From an uncultured bacterium (GTDB taxonomy: Bacteria; Patescibacteriota; Gracilibacteria; Absconditabacterales; Absconditicoccaceae): a stretch of DNA of 64,000 nucleotides. The stretch spans positions 62,001 through 126,000 of the forward strand of contig CAMVNG010000001.1 in NCBI GenBank assembly GCA_947168815.1, read 5' to 3'. The position numbers and the translations under genes were made by a program. The notes beneath the pieces are model-generated. The model saw nothing but the letters and a program-made list of their open reading frames with translations. It was not told the DNA's origin and did not search any database. This document shows positions 43,222 to 56,264 of the stretch, one piece after another. Position 1 is the stretch's first letter. The number at the start of each line of letters is the position of its first letter.

Positions 43222-43248
43222 AAGAAAAAGCACTCAAATGAGTGCTTC
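43222..43248 (-). terminator. Intrinsic terminator of fusA
   Basis: AGCACTC-ATTT-GAGTGCT hairpin with TTTTTCTTTT on the minus strand, just after the fusA stop at 43270. Confidence 0.8.
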
Positions 43249-43269
43249 TCTCAAAATATATAAACAATA

Positions 43270-45375
43270 TTATTCTTCATCCATACCCTTAATCTTTCCA
43301 GCTCTTTCTTCAATAATTTTCTTAGCCAATCCTTCTGGAACTTTATCATAGTTAGAGAACTCCATTGTAAATGCAGCTCTACCTTGAGTATTAGATCTAA
43401 GATCAGTTACATAACCAAACATCTCAGACAAAGGAACTTTAGCTTGAATAGCTGTAGCACTTCCTCTTGGAGTTTGTCCAAGAATAATACCTCTTCTAGA
43501 ACTCAAATCACCCATTACAGTACCAACATATTCTTCAGGAGTTACAATTTCTACTGACATGATTGGTTCAAGAAGTGCAGGAGAAGCTTTAAAGAATGCT
43601 TCTTTGAATGCTTTATATGTAGCAACTTTGAAGGCAACTTCTGAAGAGTCCACATCATGGTAAGATCCGAAGAATGGAACTACTTTAACGTTGATGATAG
43701 GGAATCCAGCAAGAAGACCTTGAGCCATAGTTTCTCTAGCTCCTTTATCAATAGCTGGGATGAATTCGTTAGGGATAACTCAACCTTTAATCTCTGATTC
43801 GAATTCGTAGTTTTTATCATCAGGCAATTTTTCAATTCTAAGTTCAACGTCTCCGTATTGTCCTCTACCTCAAGATTGTTTCTTGAAGATTCATCTAGCT
43901 GTAGCTGTTTGGAAGATTGTTTCTCTGTAAGCTACTTGAGGTTTACCAGTATTTACTTCAACTTTATGTTCTCTTCTCAATCTATCAACGATAACATCAA
44001 GATGTAATTCTCAAACTCATCCAATAACTGTTTGTCCACTTTCCTCATCTGAGTGAGCAGTGAAAGTTGGATCCTCAGCCATCAATTTAGAAAGAGCCAA
44101 TCATAATTTTTCTTGATCCGCTTTTGATTTTGGTTCAATAGCAATATGAATCACTGGATCAGGGAATTCCATCTTTTCAAGAACGATTGGTTTAGCAGGA
44201 TCACATAATGTATGTCCAGTTTGAGTTTCTTTAAGACCTAAGAATGCACAGATATTTCATGCTGTAATCTCAGAAATTTCTTCCCTCTTATTAGCGTGCA
44301 TTAACAAAAGTCTTCCAACTCTTTCTTTCTTACCTGTAATAGTATTTAATAATGTATCTCATGACTTAATAGTACCAGAATATACTCTAACGAAAGTTAA
44401 TGTTCCTACAAATGGATCAGTCATAATTTTAAATGCAATTGCAGCAGCTGGTTCATTAACATCAGGCTTTCTTCTAACCTCTTGTTTATCATCATCTGGA
44501 TGATGACCAACCATTTCTCCTCTATCAAGTGGAGAAGGAAGATAATCAACAACTGCATTAAGTACTAATTGAACTCCTTTATTTCCAAGAGCAGTTCCAC
44601 AAAGTACAGGATATAATTCATTAGAAATTGTTCAGTTTCTGATAGCTTTTTTAATTAATTCAACACTAATTTCTTCACCTCCTAAGAATTTTTCTGCTAA
44701 TTCATCATCAAACATAGAAATAGCATCAATCATATTTTCTCTATATTCTTCTGCTTGAGCTTGCATATCAGCAGGGATTTCTCCTTCAACTACATTAACT
44801 CATTTTTCACCTTCAAAATGATATGATTTCATTGTTACAAGATCAACAACTCCTTCAAAAGTATCTGATTTTCAGATAGGAAGTTGAATAGGTACAGCTT
44901 TATCACTTAATCTAGCTTTAACTGAATCAAGAGACATAAAGAAATCAGCTCCAATTTTATCCATCTTATTAGCGAAAATAAGTCTTGGAACTCCATATTT
45001 ATCTGCTTGTCTCCAAACAGTTTCTGTTTGTGGTTCAGCTCCTTGTGAAGCATCTAGAAGAGCAACGGCTCCATCCAATACTCTAAGAGATCTCTCAACT
45101 TCTACAGTAAAGTCAACGTGCCCTGGGGTATCGATCACATTTACTTGAATATCATGCCGGAAACAAGTAGTTGCAGCAGAGGTAATAGTAATACCTCTTT
45201 CTTTTTCTTGTTCCATCCAGTCCATATCTGCTTCACCATCGTGTGTTTCACCGATCTTGTGCTTTTTACCAGTATAGTATAAAATTCTTTCTGTCGTTGT
45301 TGTTTTACCAGCATCAATGTGGGCCATGATACCGATATTCCTGATTTTATCCAAAGATTTTTTGTCGTTTGCCAT
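43270..45375 (-). CDS. fusA: Elongation factor G
   Basis: 701 aa, the usual length. G-domain motifs [28 protein letters not shown] and [11 protein letters not shown]; the C-terminal domains are complete. EF-G drives ribosomal translocation. Only about ten of its many glycines are TGA. The first 167 and last 152 codons contain none, so this highly expressed gene prefers GGN. Four in-frame TGA in the middle fall in conserved positions such as VIGGVGELHLDV, which confirms code 25. Confidence 0.96.
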
Positions 45376-45473
45376 CAGTATAAAACTTTAAAAATAATAA
45401 AAAACTTAATCGCATTAGACTATAAAAAAATGGATTCCGTTTTCAAGTGTTTTTATTTTAACTAAAAGAAAAA

Positions 45474-45500
45474 ACCGTAAATTTTACGGTCATTTTTTCC
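45474..45500 (-). terminator. Intrinsic terminator of the AMP phosphorylase operon
   Basis: ACCGTAAA / TTTACGGT hairpin followed by TTTTTTC on the minus strand, between the AMP phosphorylase stop and fusA. Confidence 0.8.
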
Positions 45501-45516
45501 TTTATATAAGAACTAT

Positions 45517-47019
45517 TTATTTTATAAGATAAGGAATCTTACTTTCAAGAAACTCTTTAGCCATTTCCATCTTATGTTCAGAGTTAGCATAACAAGTCAT
45601 TATAACTTCTCAAGCTTTTACTTTATCTCACAATTTCTTATGTAAAAAGACTCATGCTGTTAAATCTGAAGGAGCTCACAATGTTCTCGCTATCATATTT
45701 AAATATTTCATATCAATAGATTTAACCTTTCAATTTTTTTCAGAAAGAACTTCATAAGTATGCTGTCATAGTACTAGCTCCTCTGATCAAATAGTAGGAT
45801 TTTCTCACTTTTGAGCCTTAATAACAGCCTGTAACTTTTCTAATGCCTTTCAACTTACCAAAGTGTCTTTTGCTAATTTATAAGCTGTTCTATAGAACTT
45901 AGAAACTCAACATAATACAAGTAACTGAGCAGCTAAATCTAAAGCCTTTTCTTCAAGATCTTTTGCTCTCAAAGGTGATTGCTGCAATACTCTCAAAACC
46001 TCTCTTACTTGCAAAACAGCTCCTACTCAATTTCATATTGGTTGTTCTGCATTTGTTATTGTAGCTTCAGTCTTAATTCATAATGCATTTCACAAAAGCT
46101 TAAAACGTTTTGCCATTTTTTTTGCATCTTTCTTAGATGTAACCTTAGCTGTTGGACCTACAGGAATATCAATCAAACAATGACTAACTCACATAGCATA
46201 GTTTTTAGCCATAATAGAAGAGATCATTCTTGCATATGGTTCAATACCAACAGGAGCAGAAACCTTAATAATTCTATCATTAGCTGGAGCTAAATTAAGA
46301 TTACCATTCCATGCTAAACAACATCATTGTTCTTCAACTAATCTAATAATATCAGCCTTCTTAAGTTCACTTCTCATTAACACTTCAACACACTCACCAG
46401 TTGCCGCAGGAGATGTAATAGATTTTGAAAATGTTTTAGGAACAGTAATACCTAAAGAAGCCAACAAAGGAACAACAATCATTGTGGTTTCATTACCTGA
46501 AACACCTCAAATACAGTATTTACTAGCAACTATTCATGGAAATCTATACATATCTCATGTATATGCAGTAGCTTTAGTTGTATAAACTAGTTCTTCCAAA
46601 TCTGTTTTATAGAAGAAACTTGTTGCTGTATAATAAGCCAACGCCAAATCAGAAAGTTTATTATTTTGAATATCCTCAACAATCGCAGCAACTTCTTCAT
46701 TATTAATTTTCTTTCATAATAACTTCTTCCTTATTGCCTGCATTGATAATGGATTATTTTTCACAAAAGAAATCAAAACACTATCTCATTCTTGAATAGG
46801 ATAAGCTTTCAAAATTTCTTCAGTAACTCAAACCTTTCAAGGTTGCACATATGAAGATACAGCAACATCAACAACATATTCAGCACCTTTCCTTATAAGA
46901 GTAACCTTATCATTTGGTGTAATTCAAAATTGTGTCGCTTGCTCTGTATTTAGAATTGCAACGAGTCAATCTCAATTTGTAATGTCTGTTTCAACAACTT
47001 TTGCATTAAAGATTTCCAT
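45517..47019 (-). CDS. AMP phosphorylase (archaeal-type thymidine phosphorylase family)
   Basis: 500 aa, longer than bacterial thymidine phosphorylase because of the N-terminal extra domain (about 80 residues) seen in archaeal AMP phosphorylases. Phosphorylase motifs: KYCIGGVSGNETTMIVVPLL, KSITSPAATGE, SHCLIDIPVGPTAKV. The enzyme converts AMP and phosphate to adenine and ribose-1,5-bisphosphate. This is the first step of the pathway that ends at RuBisCO in archaea and several CPR lineages. No RuBisCO or isomerase gene is in this window. Third gene of an operon behind two giant unknown proteins. Confidence 0.88.
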
Positions 47020-47050
47020 TTGTTTTTATTTATGTAATGTAAATAAGTAA

Positions 47051-50000
47051 TTAAGCAATATCATTTTGTGGATTATCAGGTATTTTAACACTTACATCAA
47101 ATTCAAGTTCAAACGCCTTATCCATCTCACGATCCAATTTCTGATCAGCACGAACAAAATGTCATAAATCAGCAACTTCACTTCATGTTTCTCTAATAAC
47201 TCACTGAACCGCTTTATCTCTCCACTCTTCAAGAGATGATAATTCTTGATTTCTTAACTCAGTTAAAGGATTACATAGTTGATTATATCTATCACGTATA
47301 CCCTGCATAAATCTTTCATGTATAACACTTCATTCACTAGCACCATTTAATATCACAATCGAACTAACATTTAATTTTTCCTTTCAATCAACATCTGTAT
47401 ACATCAATTCTCTAAGAATACTTCAGAATGCCAAATCCTTTTCTTTCCAATTTTTTTTCGTCTTAGCATCAAGTATTAAATTATTTCCCCTATTCTCAAG
47501 ATTCTTAGTCTTCTCTACAATAAATTTCAATAACGGATTATTTAAAGAAGATTCATTTATTGATAATCAATTATTGATACTATAAATAATTTCAGAAAAT
47601 TGATCAAAAAAGAATCTTACTTCAGCCAAGCTATCACGAGATATATTTTGTACTGTATTAATAACCGCCAATAACAACTCATAATAAGGTCCATCTTGAC
47701 TCTCAGTTAATTGATCTTGTGTAATTCACAAAATCTCTCTAGCCTTATTAACAATTTCATTCTTCATACGCTCTGAATCATTTCTTTCATGAATTCATTC
47801 AATCTCTGTAAATCAAACATCAACATGCATATATCTTTGGATATTCCTAGATATTTCATCCTGCAAAGATTCAAAAGAATCAGGTCTTTCTCATCACATT
47901 GGCAAAACTCAGAATACATCCACTCAATCCAAATATTCAGAATACTTTTTTAAAGTATAAATTAATCTTTTTTGATCTGTCTGTCCTCAATTAAAAAAGA
48001 TTTCTCAATCCTTCAATGATATACTCTCTTGTGCGAAAATTTCTCAAGTCTTAGGTCTATACTCATAAAGTGTTTCAGGGTGGTATTGATCCTTAAAATA
48101 GAAAACATCATCCTTTTGTCATGGTAACTCAACCGGAGAAATTGAGAATCAAAAGATATTTTCTAAAAAGTCTTTTCTAACATTTAAAGCACTTACACCA
48201 ATCTGCTCTTTCAAAAAATCAGATAACTCTCAAGCAAAACTAATTATAACATCTCATTTATTTTCCCATAATTTTCAAAAAAATCGTTCCTTAATAGTCT
48301 CAAATTGTTGATCTCAAGTTTCATAATTAATAATTCTATCAAAAAGCATTTCATCATCCAACAATTCTCCTGGCATATTCAAATTCTCAACAAAGCTTCT
48401 CCTAACATCAGGATTACTCAAAAGCTCATTTACAACACCATAAATTTTATCCTTAGGTATTAGATGCATCAACCTTTCTTCGACATCTTTTTGTTGTTCT
48501 AAAGTCTTTCAAGACATATCCAACCACTTAGCTATTTCTCAATTTAATTTCGAACTCTGATTAGCTGAATTAGAAATAAATGAACGCTCAAATTGAGTAT
48601 CAGAAGAAATAGTTGGATAAGCAGATTTATTCCCATTAACTCAAACAAAATCCCTATGTCAACGTTCTTTAGATCTTCGATAAGCCGTCGGATTACTCCA
48701 ATAAACTATCTTTTCTTCAACAAATGAAGAATAAGTAATATAACGTTCCTTAAACAATTTATTTCAAAAATTTCATTTATGCTTTTCATTTATTTTCAAA
48801 ATTTTATCAATATGAGCAATATATTCATTTGAACCGATTCCACTTTTAAATTTTTCATCATCTTTCAACATAGATAAAAACCAATAAACATACCCATCAT
48901 CATCCCGTTTTCAATCATACTTCATTTTAAAACAATTCTCAGAATTTGAGAATATTCACATAAATAATTGCAATTTTTTCAAAACATTACCATCTTTTCA
49001 ATCCCAAGACATAACTAACTCTCATAGTATTTCAGAATATGAACAATCTCAATAAACACTCTCCTTTACAGTAATTATATCATTTTCTGAAAAAACTATA
49101 TTTGCATCTTTAACCATCTCATAAAAGTCTTGATTAACAGATGAAGCTCCTCATCACCTTAAAACTTGCTCTATAATTGAAAGGTATGCAAGATTCGACT
49201 CGTGAAAATATTTAATATTAGTCCTAATAGATTTTCTCCTCTGCTCATGCCACTTTTCAACATCCTGATTAAGCAAATTTTCTAATTCTGTAACATCCTT
49301 AGCATCAAGAAGTAATTCATCTAAAACATACCTAAAATTTCACCTACCGTCTCATCTATCAGAATAAAAATATACATCAATCATATTAGCTCATGAAATT
49401 GAATATTCAGAAGATTCTCTTTTTTTAATAATCCAATTTTTTAAAAAATCTAATTTTTTAATTTCATCTTCATATTCCACCTTTAATGAATTATTCCTTT
49501 CATTCCATCATCCTTGAGAAAGATATAATTTACGAGAATTAATCGTATCATCAATCAAGTTAGTAATAGATTGTTCGTCTATATTTTTTTTCTGGAATAA
49601 TACTTCAGACGCTCTTGAAAAATTGTTCACCGCCTCTTCATATGTGCTAGCTCACCGATATTTTCCAACAATTTCAAAAGAGTTGAGCATTGAACGGACT
49701 CACTTACTATTATTACCCAAATAATTATAATATTGCTTAATATTAGAATCTCTATCAGCAAAATTAGAACGATAAAGTAAATTTTGTGATTTTTTATCAC
49801 TTCTCCATATTCAAAACAATTTTAACAAATCATTTTTTGTGTTCAATCCATCAAAATTTCATGTTTCATCAAGTTTCATGTAAATATATTCCAAAAAACC
49901 AACAAACTCTTTATCATTTGGATTATATTTTTTTACAATTTCATCAAAAACATCATTTAATTTATCAATATTTCAGTTGTGACCATTATAAATAACATAA

Positions 50001-50137
50001 ACCTTAGATAACCAAGTATCTACATACCTCTTAACTTTTTGCTTAAAAACATCAGCATTTTCAACTTCTTTTTTTTCTGGAACAGACTGAGCAGCGACAT
50101 CCTGCTTGCGTTCCTCTATTTCTGCGTGTTCAGTCAT
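47051..50137 (-). CDS. Giant unknown protein A (1028 aa), paralog of 50165-52618
   Basis: One uninterrupted frame in code 25 with dozens of TGA-Gly codons, stop TAA. There is no signal peptide or membrane segment; it is mostly charged helical sequence rich in Asn, Asp, Glu and Lys. The C-terminal 600 residues align by eye with those of the neighbouring gene: the KIVYWSNPTAYRR segment, RFFGKLWENKGDVIISFAGE, VRKDFLENIFGFSISPVELP, TLYEYRPKTGEI, QDGPYYELLLAVINTV and LAFGSILRELM. I recognise no known domain. It lies 27 nt behind its paralog and 31 nt before AMP phosphorylase. Confidence 0.85.
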
Positions 50138-50164
50138 AACCAGAACAATAAAAAATAAAAATAA

Positions 50165-52618
50165 TTAAGCCTTTAAACTAACTTCACTCATAAATTTAAC
50201 TTCATCTTGATAATCTCACAACTGAGATGCATAATCTCAAAGAATATTAGAATTCTCCAATACCTTTGAATACTCACTTCAAACTTCTCTTTCAAACGAC
50301 AAATATTTTTCAGAATCTAAACTACTCTGATTTAATTCTAAAATCTTATTTACATCCAATTTCTCCTCTCAATCAATAACAGAAATTAAAAGCCTCATAA
50401 TACTTCAAAAAGCCAAAGACTTTCTTTTCATATATCATCAAGTATCCAAGTCTTTAATAAAACTTTCTCAAGAACTTACCGTTAATCACTTATTTTTTTC
50501 TACAACAAATCTCAACAATGGATCTTGTAAACTATTTAAATCAACACTTAAATATCACTGTTCCTGTAACTGCCTAAATTTTCAAATAAATTGATTTAAT
50601 GCATCCAATCTCGATTTATCATTTTCCTGTTCAACAGTTCTAAAAACAGCAGACATAATTTGATAATATGGTCTATCTTGCGTATCTCTTTCAGATAAAC
50701 TATCCTTATCAATTCATAATAAATCCTTTACTCAAATAACAATACCATTTCTCATACGCTCAATTTCATTATTTTCCTTATTACGTGTTTCTACAACCGC
50801 TCATTCAGAAAATTGCATATATTTTTCAATTCTAGTTCAAATATCTTCTTTTAAATCATTGATATTACTCTTTCTCTCTCATGAAAAATCTAATAAATCT
50901 CATACATCAACTCTACTGACTAAATCATCAAACTTAGGTATCTCACATATAAATTTCTTCTCTTCCAATTCTGATGTTCAAAAATTAATTACCTCTCATC
51001 TCATCGAAATTCAAAGCACAGCATCAATTCTTCAAGTAAGAGGATTATATTCGTATACGGTATCAGGATATTCAGCATCAGAGAAATAAAAGATATCAGA
51101 ACTTCAATTTTTTACTTCAACTTCCTTAATTGAAAATCAAAAAGCACGTTCCAAATATTGTTTTCTCAATCATAATGCACTGATTCAAGCTTGTTCTCTA
51201 ATAAATCATGCTAACTCTCATGTAAATCAAATAAGATTACCCTCAAACTTAGAAACTAGTTTTCAATAAAACCGATCTCTTACAACAGAATATTCATCAT
51301 CAGGATGCTCTAAATTAATAATACTATCCTTAACTTTTTCAAAAACCATATTCATAGTTTGACCAGGAAATTCCTTTCAAAACAACTGATTAAATCAACC
51401 GTCACCAAGTATTATATCATCATCACTTAAAAATAATTGAATTATTTCATTCATTCTATCTTGAGGTAAAAGTTTCCAAACCCTCTCAAATACATCCCTA
51501 TAATCTTCACTTCATTTTTCCTTATCTCTCAAATCTATTTTACTTCTAATATCTCAATCAAGTTTACTATTCCTATGAGAATCTACAAAAGACCTCTCTT
51601 GTTCAGTACTTGATTCAAGTGATGAATAAAAATGTTTTCCTCATCTATCAACTCTTGGAGCATCAACTTGATTTCTCCAGTAAGCAACAGGATTTTCCAA
51701 ATATTTTTGCAACTCAGTATTAACATCATCAATACTTTTAAACAATCAATCTACTTCATCAAACCAATCATGTGTATTTAATATATTGTTAATAATATCT
51801 CTATACGTATCAGCCTCAGGTAATGCATTAAACGAACTAGTATTTAAAATATTTTTCAAAAAAGTACTTGTTTGTCTTCACCACCATCAATCAAGTGAAA
51901 CATCTTGATCCTCCGCTGTGTTAAATCTTGCAAAAACTTGCAATTTTCTAAATCAATCATTCCTTTTCCCAGAAAAATTATAGTTTTGCAATATTCATCC
52001 AAGGATATCCCAATAAGAATAATTAGCAAATTTTCCTAATCAAGCAATTCCAACCTCCTGATTACGATCAAGTTTTCACAAAACATCCTTAATCTGATCA
52101 GCTTTTTCATCCTCAGAAATATCAGCCTTCATTATATTTCTCAATTTTTCATTAGCAGCAATAGCCTTAAGATTACTTTCGTCATCAATCAATATTTTTA
52201 AATAATCAAGTCTCTCATCATTCCAAACCTGAAACAATTTTTCAACCTCAGTTAAATCACTACAAGACACTATTTGATCTTTTTTCTCAATAAGGAAAAC
52301 GTCAAAAAGATTCTCTCATGTCATTGTAGTTTTATTATATTCACTATGATTTGCCATCAATTGAGATATATCAATTCATTTACTAGCAAGATTATCTTTC
52401 ATTTCTCATAGTTCTAAACTTCTTGCACCTTTCCAATCAGAGAAAGAGTTAGATTGACTTTTAAATTTATCTTCCACAACATTAATTTCCAATTTTTTAG
52501 TTTTCAAAAATGTTTCAGCTTTAAGAGTTTCAACAATATTTTTTCAAGCAAAATTAGCCCCTCTTTCAATAGCACCACCTAATCATTCAGCTTCTATAAA
52601 TCTTCAAATTTTTCACAT
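50165..52618 (-). CDS. Giant unknown protein B (817 aa), paralog of 47051-50137
   Basis: Code-25 frame from ATG at 52618 (Met-Gly-Lys) to TAA. No signal or membrane span. The C-terminal 550 residues are the counterpart of protein A: NPVAYWRNQVDAPRVDR, RFYGKLVSKFEGNLIGFTGE, LRKQYLERAFGFSIKEVEV, TVYEYNPLTGRIDAV, QDRPYYQIMSAVFRTVE and LAFGSIMRLLI. Protein B lacks most of the first 200-250 residues of A, and the N-terminal parts are unrelated by eye. Identity is moderate, so the duplication is old. Function unknown; first gene of the three-gene operon. Confidence 0.85.
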
Positions 52619-52766
52619 ACTAAGTGACAAATAAATGAATAAAAATCTCTACTAAATTATACCCAATTTTGCTTTTTTTTACAAAAAAATTCCAACTTTT
52701 CTTTGACTTCAAGCCCAAAAATGCTATACTGCAAAATAGTTTTATTTTTCTTATTAACTCATTCAC

Positions 52767-54053
52767 ATGAAACTCAGAGAAGAACTTGAAGCTCGTGGCT
52801 TACTTTACCAAATGACTGATGAAAAATTTTTCGATATTTATGAAAAAGGATGAGAAAAATTCTATTGTGGATATGATCCAACTGCAGATTCACTTCATCT
52901 CTGACACTTTCTAACCTTCATGACAGCAGTTAACTTCATGAAAAGAGGAAATACTTTCGTTCTACTTATAGGTTGAGCAACAGGAATGATTTGAGATCCA
53001 TCTTGAAAATCTGAAGCAAGAGCATTCCTCTGACTAGAACAATTAAGACATAATCAAGAAGCTATTACCATACAAGTTAAACAAATCCTTGAAAACCTTA
53101 AAAAACTCACTTGAAAAGATTTTAAATTTGAAGTAGTTAACAACTACGATTTCTATAAAGATTTTAGTGTCTTCGATTTTTATCGTACTGTTTGAAAGTA
53201 TATCACAATCAACACAATGCTTTCAAAAGATAATGTAAAAAAAAGACTCAACAATCCAGAAAGTGGTCTTACCTATACAGAATTTAGTTATATGCTACTT
53301 CAAGGAAACGACTTTTTGGAACTTTATGAAAACCATGGAGTTAAACTTCAAATAGGAGGTTCTGATCAACGAGGGAACATGGTTACATGAACTGAAATGT
53401 TAAGAAAAAAGACAGACTGAGAAGCTGAGATATACGTAATGACAATCCCTTTAATGATGGATTCTTCTGGAAAAAAATTCTGAAAATCTGAAGGAAATGC
53501 AATATGGCTAGATCCAAGAAAAAATAGCCCATATTTTGTATATCAATATTTCATTAATACCGCTGACGCTGATGTAAATAAATATCTTAGAGCCTTCACA
53601 CTTCTAGAGATACCAGAAATCGAAGCTATTGTTAATAAACATAATGAACATCCAGAAGAAAGATATGGACAAAAACAACTAGCAAATTATGTAATACAAA
53701 CTCTTTTCTGAAAAGAGGCAGCAGATCAAGCAGAAAAAATCTCAGAATTCCTTTTCGGAAAATCTGACAAATTAGAAATGCTTTCAACAATGTCTCAAAA
53801 TGACATTGAAGCGCTTAAGCATGAAACAGGTGGTGCAAAACTTGAAGGATCTGAAGCTAGAATACTAGAACTCCTCGTACAAGCATGACTAGCTGAATCA
53901 AATGCTGAAGCAAAAAGATTAATCCAACAAAATGCTATTTCAGTAAACGAAGAAAAAGTATCAGATATTGCAAAAACATATTCTAAAGAAGATGCAATTA
54001 ACAACGTTCTATTACTTAAAAGATGAAAAAAATATAAGATCGCCCAATTTTAA
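52767..54053 (+). CDS. tyrS: Tyrosyl-tRNA synthetase
   Basis: 428 aa. Class I signatures: [20 protein letters not shown] (HIGH-like), [14 protein letters not shown] and the KKFGKSEGN loop (KMSKS-like). A C-terminal S4 domain follows ([20 protein letters not shown]). Charges tRNA-Tyr. First gene of a six-gene forward run with short gaps. Confidence 0.95.
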
Positions 54054-54070
54054 CTTTTTTTCAATCATAA

Positions 54071-54382
54071 ATGAAAATCTTACTCTGTACCTACCCTAAC
54101 GATTGAAGAAAACTAAGAAATCTAATAACAGCTCTACTTAAAAAAAAGCTCATAGCATGTGCAAATGTCATGAACTATGCAAAATCATACTACCTATGGG
54201 AATGAAAAATAAAAAAAGATGAAGAAAAAATCATTCTCATAAAATATCCTAAAGAAAAAGAATGAGAATTATTAAGCTTTATTAAGAAAAATCATCCATA
54301 CGAAGTTCCAGAACTTATCACTCTCAATCCAGAATCAGTTGATGAGAATTATCTAAACCGAGTATATGAATCAACAAAATAA
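54071..54382 (+). CDS. cutA: CutA1-like divalent ion tolerance protein
   Basis: 103 aa, typical length. LLKKKLIACANVMNYAKSYY, LWEGKIKKDEEKIILIKYP and HPYEVPELITLNPES are the CutA signature segments. CutA forms trimers; the link to copper tolerance is known mainly from enterobacteria and its role is debated. Starts 17 nt after tyrS. Confidence 0.88.
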
Positions 54383-54401
54383 TATATTATAAATTATCAA
54401 C

Positions 54402-54872
54402 ATGAAATATTCAGAGATTTATAAATATAACATAGCTCATAATCTTTGTCCATTCTGCTGATTGCCAGAAAGTTTTATTATAGAAAAAACAGAATATTTT
54501 TTTGTTACTCACGCCCGTGCGCCATATACCGACGATCATCTCCTTATTATTCCTAATAGACATGTCGTTTTATGGAATTCATTAACACACGAAGAAATAA
54601 AAAATCTTATGGACTTAGTAACAAAATGGACAGCTGTATTACATAAAAAACATACAGACATTGCGCTACTTTTAAGAGACTGATTTATATGAGGTTCCTG
54701 AGGTAAAAGTGTAGATCATATGCATTTTCATCTTATCCCTGACATCGAAGTTTGAAGCATAAAATGATGCTGACCATCCCGTGAATATTTATCAGAAAAA
54801 ATCCTTCTAAAAAAGATTGATGACATTAAAAAATTAGAAAAAAAACGTACAAAGTCGACAGCCAAAAAATAA
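54402..54872 (+). CDS. HIT family nucleotide hydrolase
   Basis: 156 aa in code 25. A CPFCG zinc-like start, HARAPYTDDHLLIIPNRHV, and the histidine triad HMHFH in SVDHMHFHLIPD. HIT proteins hydrolyse or transfer nucleotidyl groups from dinucleoside polyphosphates or adenylated substrates. The GGSGGKSVDH loop just before the triad contains two TGA-glycines. The tail is strongly basic. Confidence 0.88.
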
Positions 54873-54970
54873 GAAAAAATCAAGTTTTTTTACTTGAATT
54901 TTATAATAAAAACAATAAAAAAATCTTATGTTAAAAGGTGTTTCTTTTTCTAGATTTTGAAAAATCCAAT

Positions 54971-55510
54971 ATGAACCTTGAAAAACTATTCGGTAGTAAA
55001 ACAAAAGTAGACATTCTAAAATACTTGATATTCAGAAGACAGTGAGTGTCTATGAGAGCTCTCGAGACTGAACTTTGATGGACATTTCCTGCCATAAAAA
55101 AACAAGTAGATTCATTGGATGAAGCATGAATCATTTTTATCGATAAAGAAAATACCGGTCGATCTATCCACCTAAAATGAGGAATACAACATATTCTCAA
55201 AGACCTATTTTTTGAAGCGCTAAAACAAAGCTTAACAGAACTATTTGACAATACATGAGATAAAATTGCGAACTATTTTTGGTGAGATAAATTCTGAAAA
55301 GAAATAGGTATGGACCTCATTATCATACACAACAATATGGATAAAGACACAATCGAAAAATTAAAAAACGACATTAGTGAATGCTTTAGAACATATTGGA
55401 TAGAATCAGCTTCAATTGCATTCATGAGTGCTGATGAACGAGAAACAAGATATAGACTTGCTGACAGATTTGTACTTCAAGTTATGAGACATTACAACAC
55501 TGTCAGATAA
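54971..55510 (+). CDS. Winged-helix DNA-binding protein
   Basis: 179 aa. The first 75 residues form a winged helix of the ArsR/MarR size (LFGSKTKVDILKYLIFR, MRALETELGWTFPAIKKQVD, LDEAGIIFIDKENTGRS). The rest (residues 85-179) is a helical/beta domain that may mediate dimerisation or ligand binding. The ATG at 54971 is used because the ATG at 54928 runs into TAG. Target unknown. Confidence 0.7.
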
Positions 55511-55542
55511 AAATATTTACCACACTATTACACTTTTCCTCT

Positions 55543-56259
55543 ATGAATTACGAACAAATCCTCGATGAAATAATGGTTAATACGCTTTCAGCAAAACAAC
55601 TGGTTTGATATCCACAAAAAGATTTTCATTACGCTGTTTGTCCATCAACATTAGAATTTCATACTAGTATATTTCTATCTTCTGCACTTCTATGTTTAGA
55701 TCAAGAAAAACCTCTAATAATCTTAATTCAAGTAGATGAACTAGATGAAAATGCTATGATTTTTTCATGAAAAATATGACCACATTTCTGAAGAATACGA
55801 GATTTCAACGAAACAATTCCTGACATTTTTTCAAAAAATAATATACAAAAAACAGAAAAAAATCATTATCAATATTTAGACAAATTGTTTTGTTACTTAA
55901 GCGTTATTAACACTAACAAAAATCATATCGTTGTCTTCATAAAAAAATGAGAAAAAAATAGTACACTTACTGACACTATAAAAGAGTTACTTAAAAAAGA
56001 CTATGCTCTTTTAGTAATTAGTAATGCATACCAAGATCTTCCATCAGATATTTGTAAAGATAAAGCTGAAAATCTAATTTCTCACCTTAAAACAAAAGCT
56101 ATGAATTTAGAAGAGAAGAATAATTTTCCTGCATTAAATGTCTTAAGTGAACTCTTACCAACACTTCAAAATCCAGACCAAATTGAGCAACTAATAAATA
56201 GTTGAGAAATGGGATTCAGTAAAGAAAAATCAACCTCACTACGATTTATGTTAAGCTAA
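55543..56259 (+). CDS. Hypothetical protein, 238 aa
   Basis: Code 25, stop TAA. Soluble, alternating beta and helix. The segments HIVVFIKKGEKN and YALLVISNAYQDLPSDICKD are faintly like the MEMO1 family, but the metal-binding histidines of MEMO are not convincing, so I leave it unassigned. It lies 32 nt behind the winged-helix gene and 5 nt before the nucleosidase gene, hence is probably co-transcribed with both. Confidence 0.65.
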
Positions 56260-56264
56260 AAAAT

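Noticed and set aside
55543-56259. MEMO1-family assignment
   Set aside because: Only two short stretches look alike, and the expected metal-binding histidines are not convincing.
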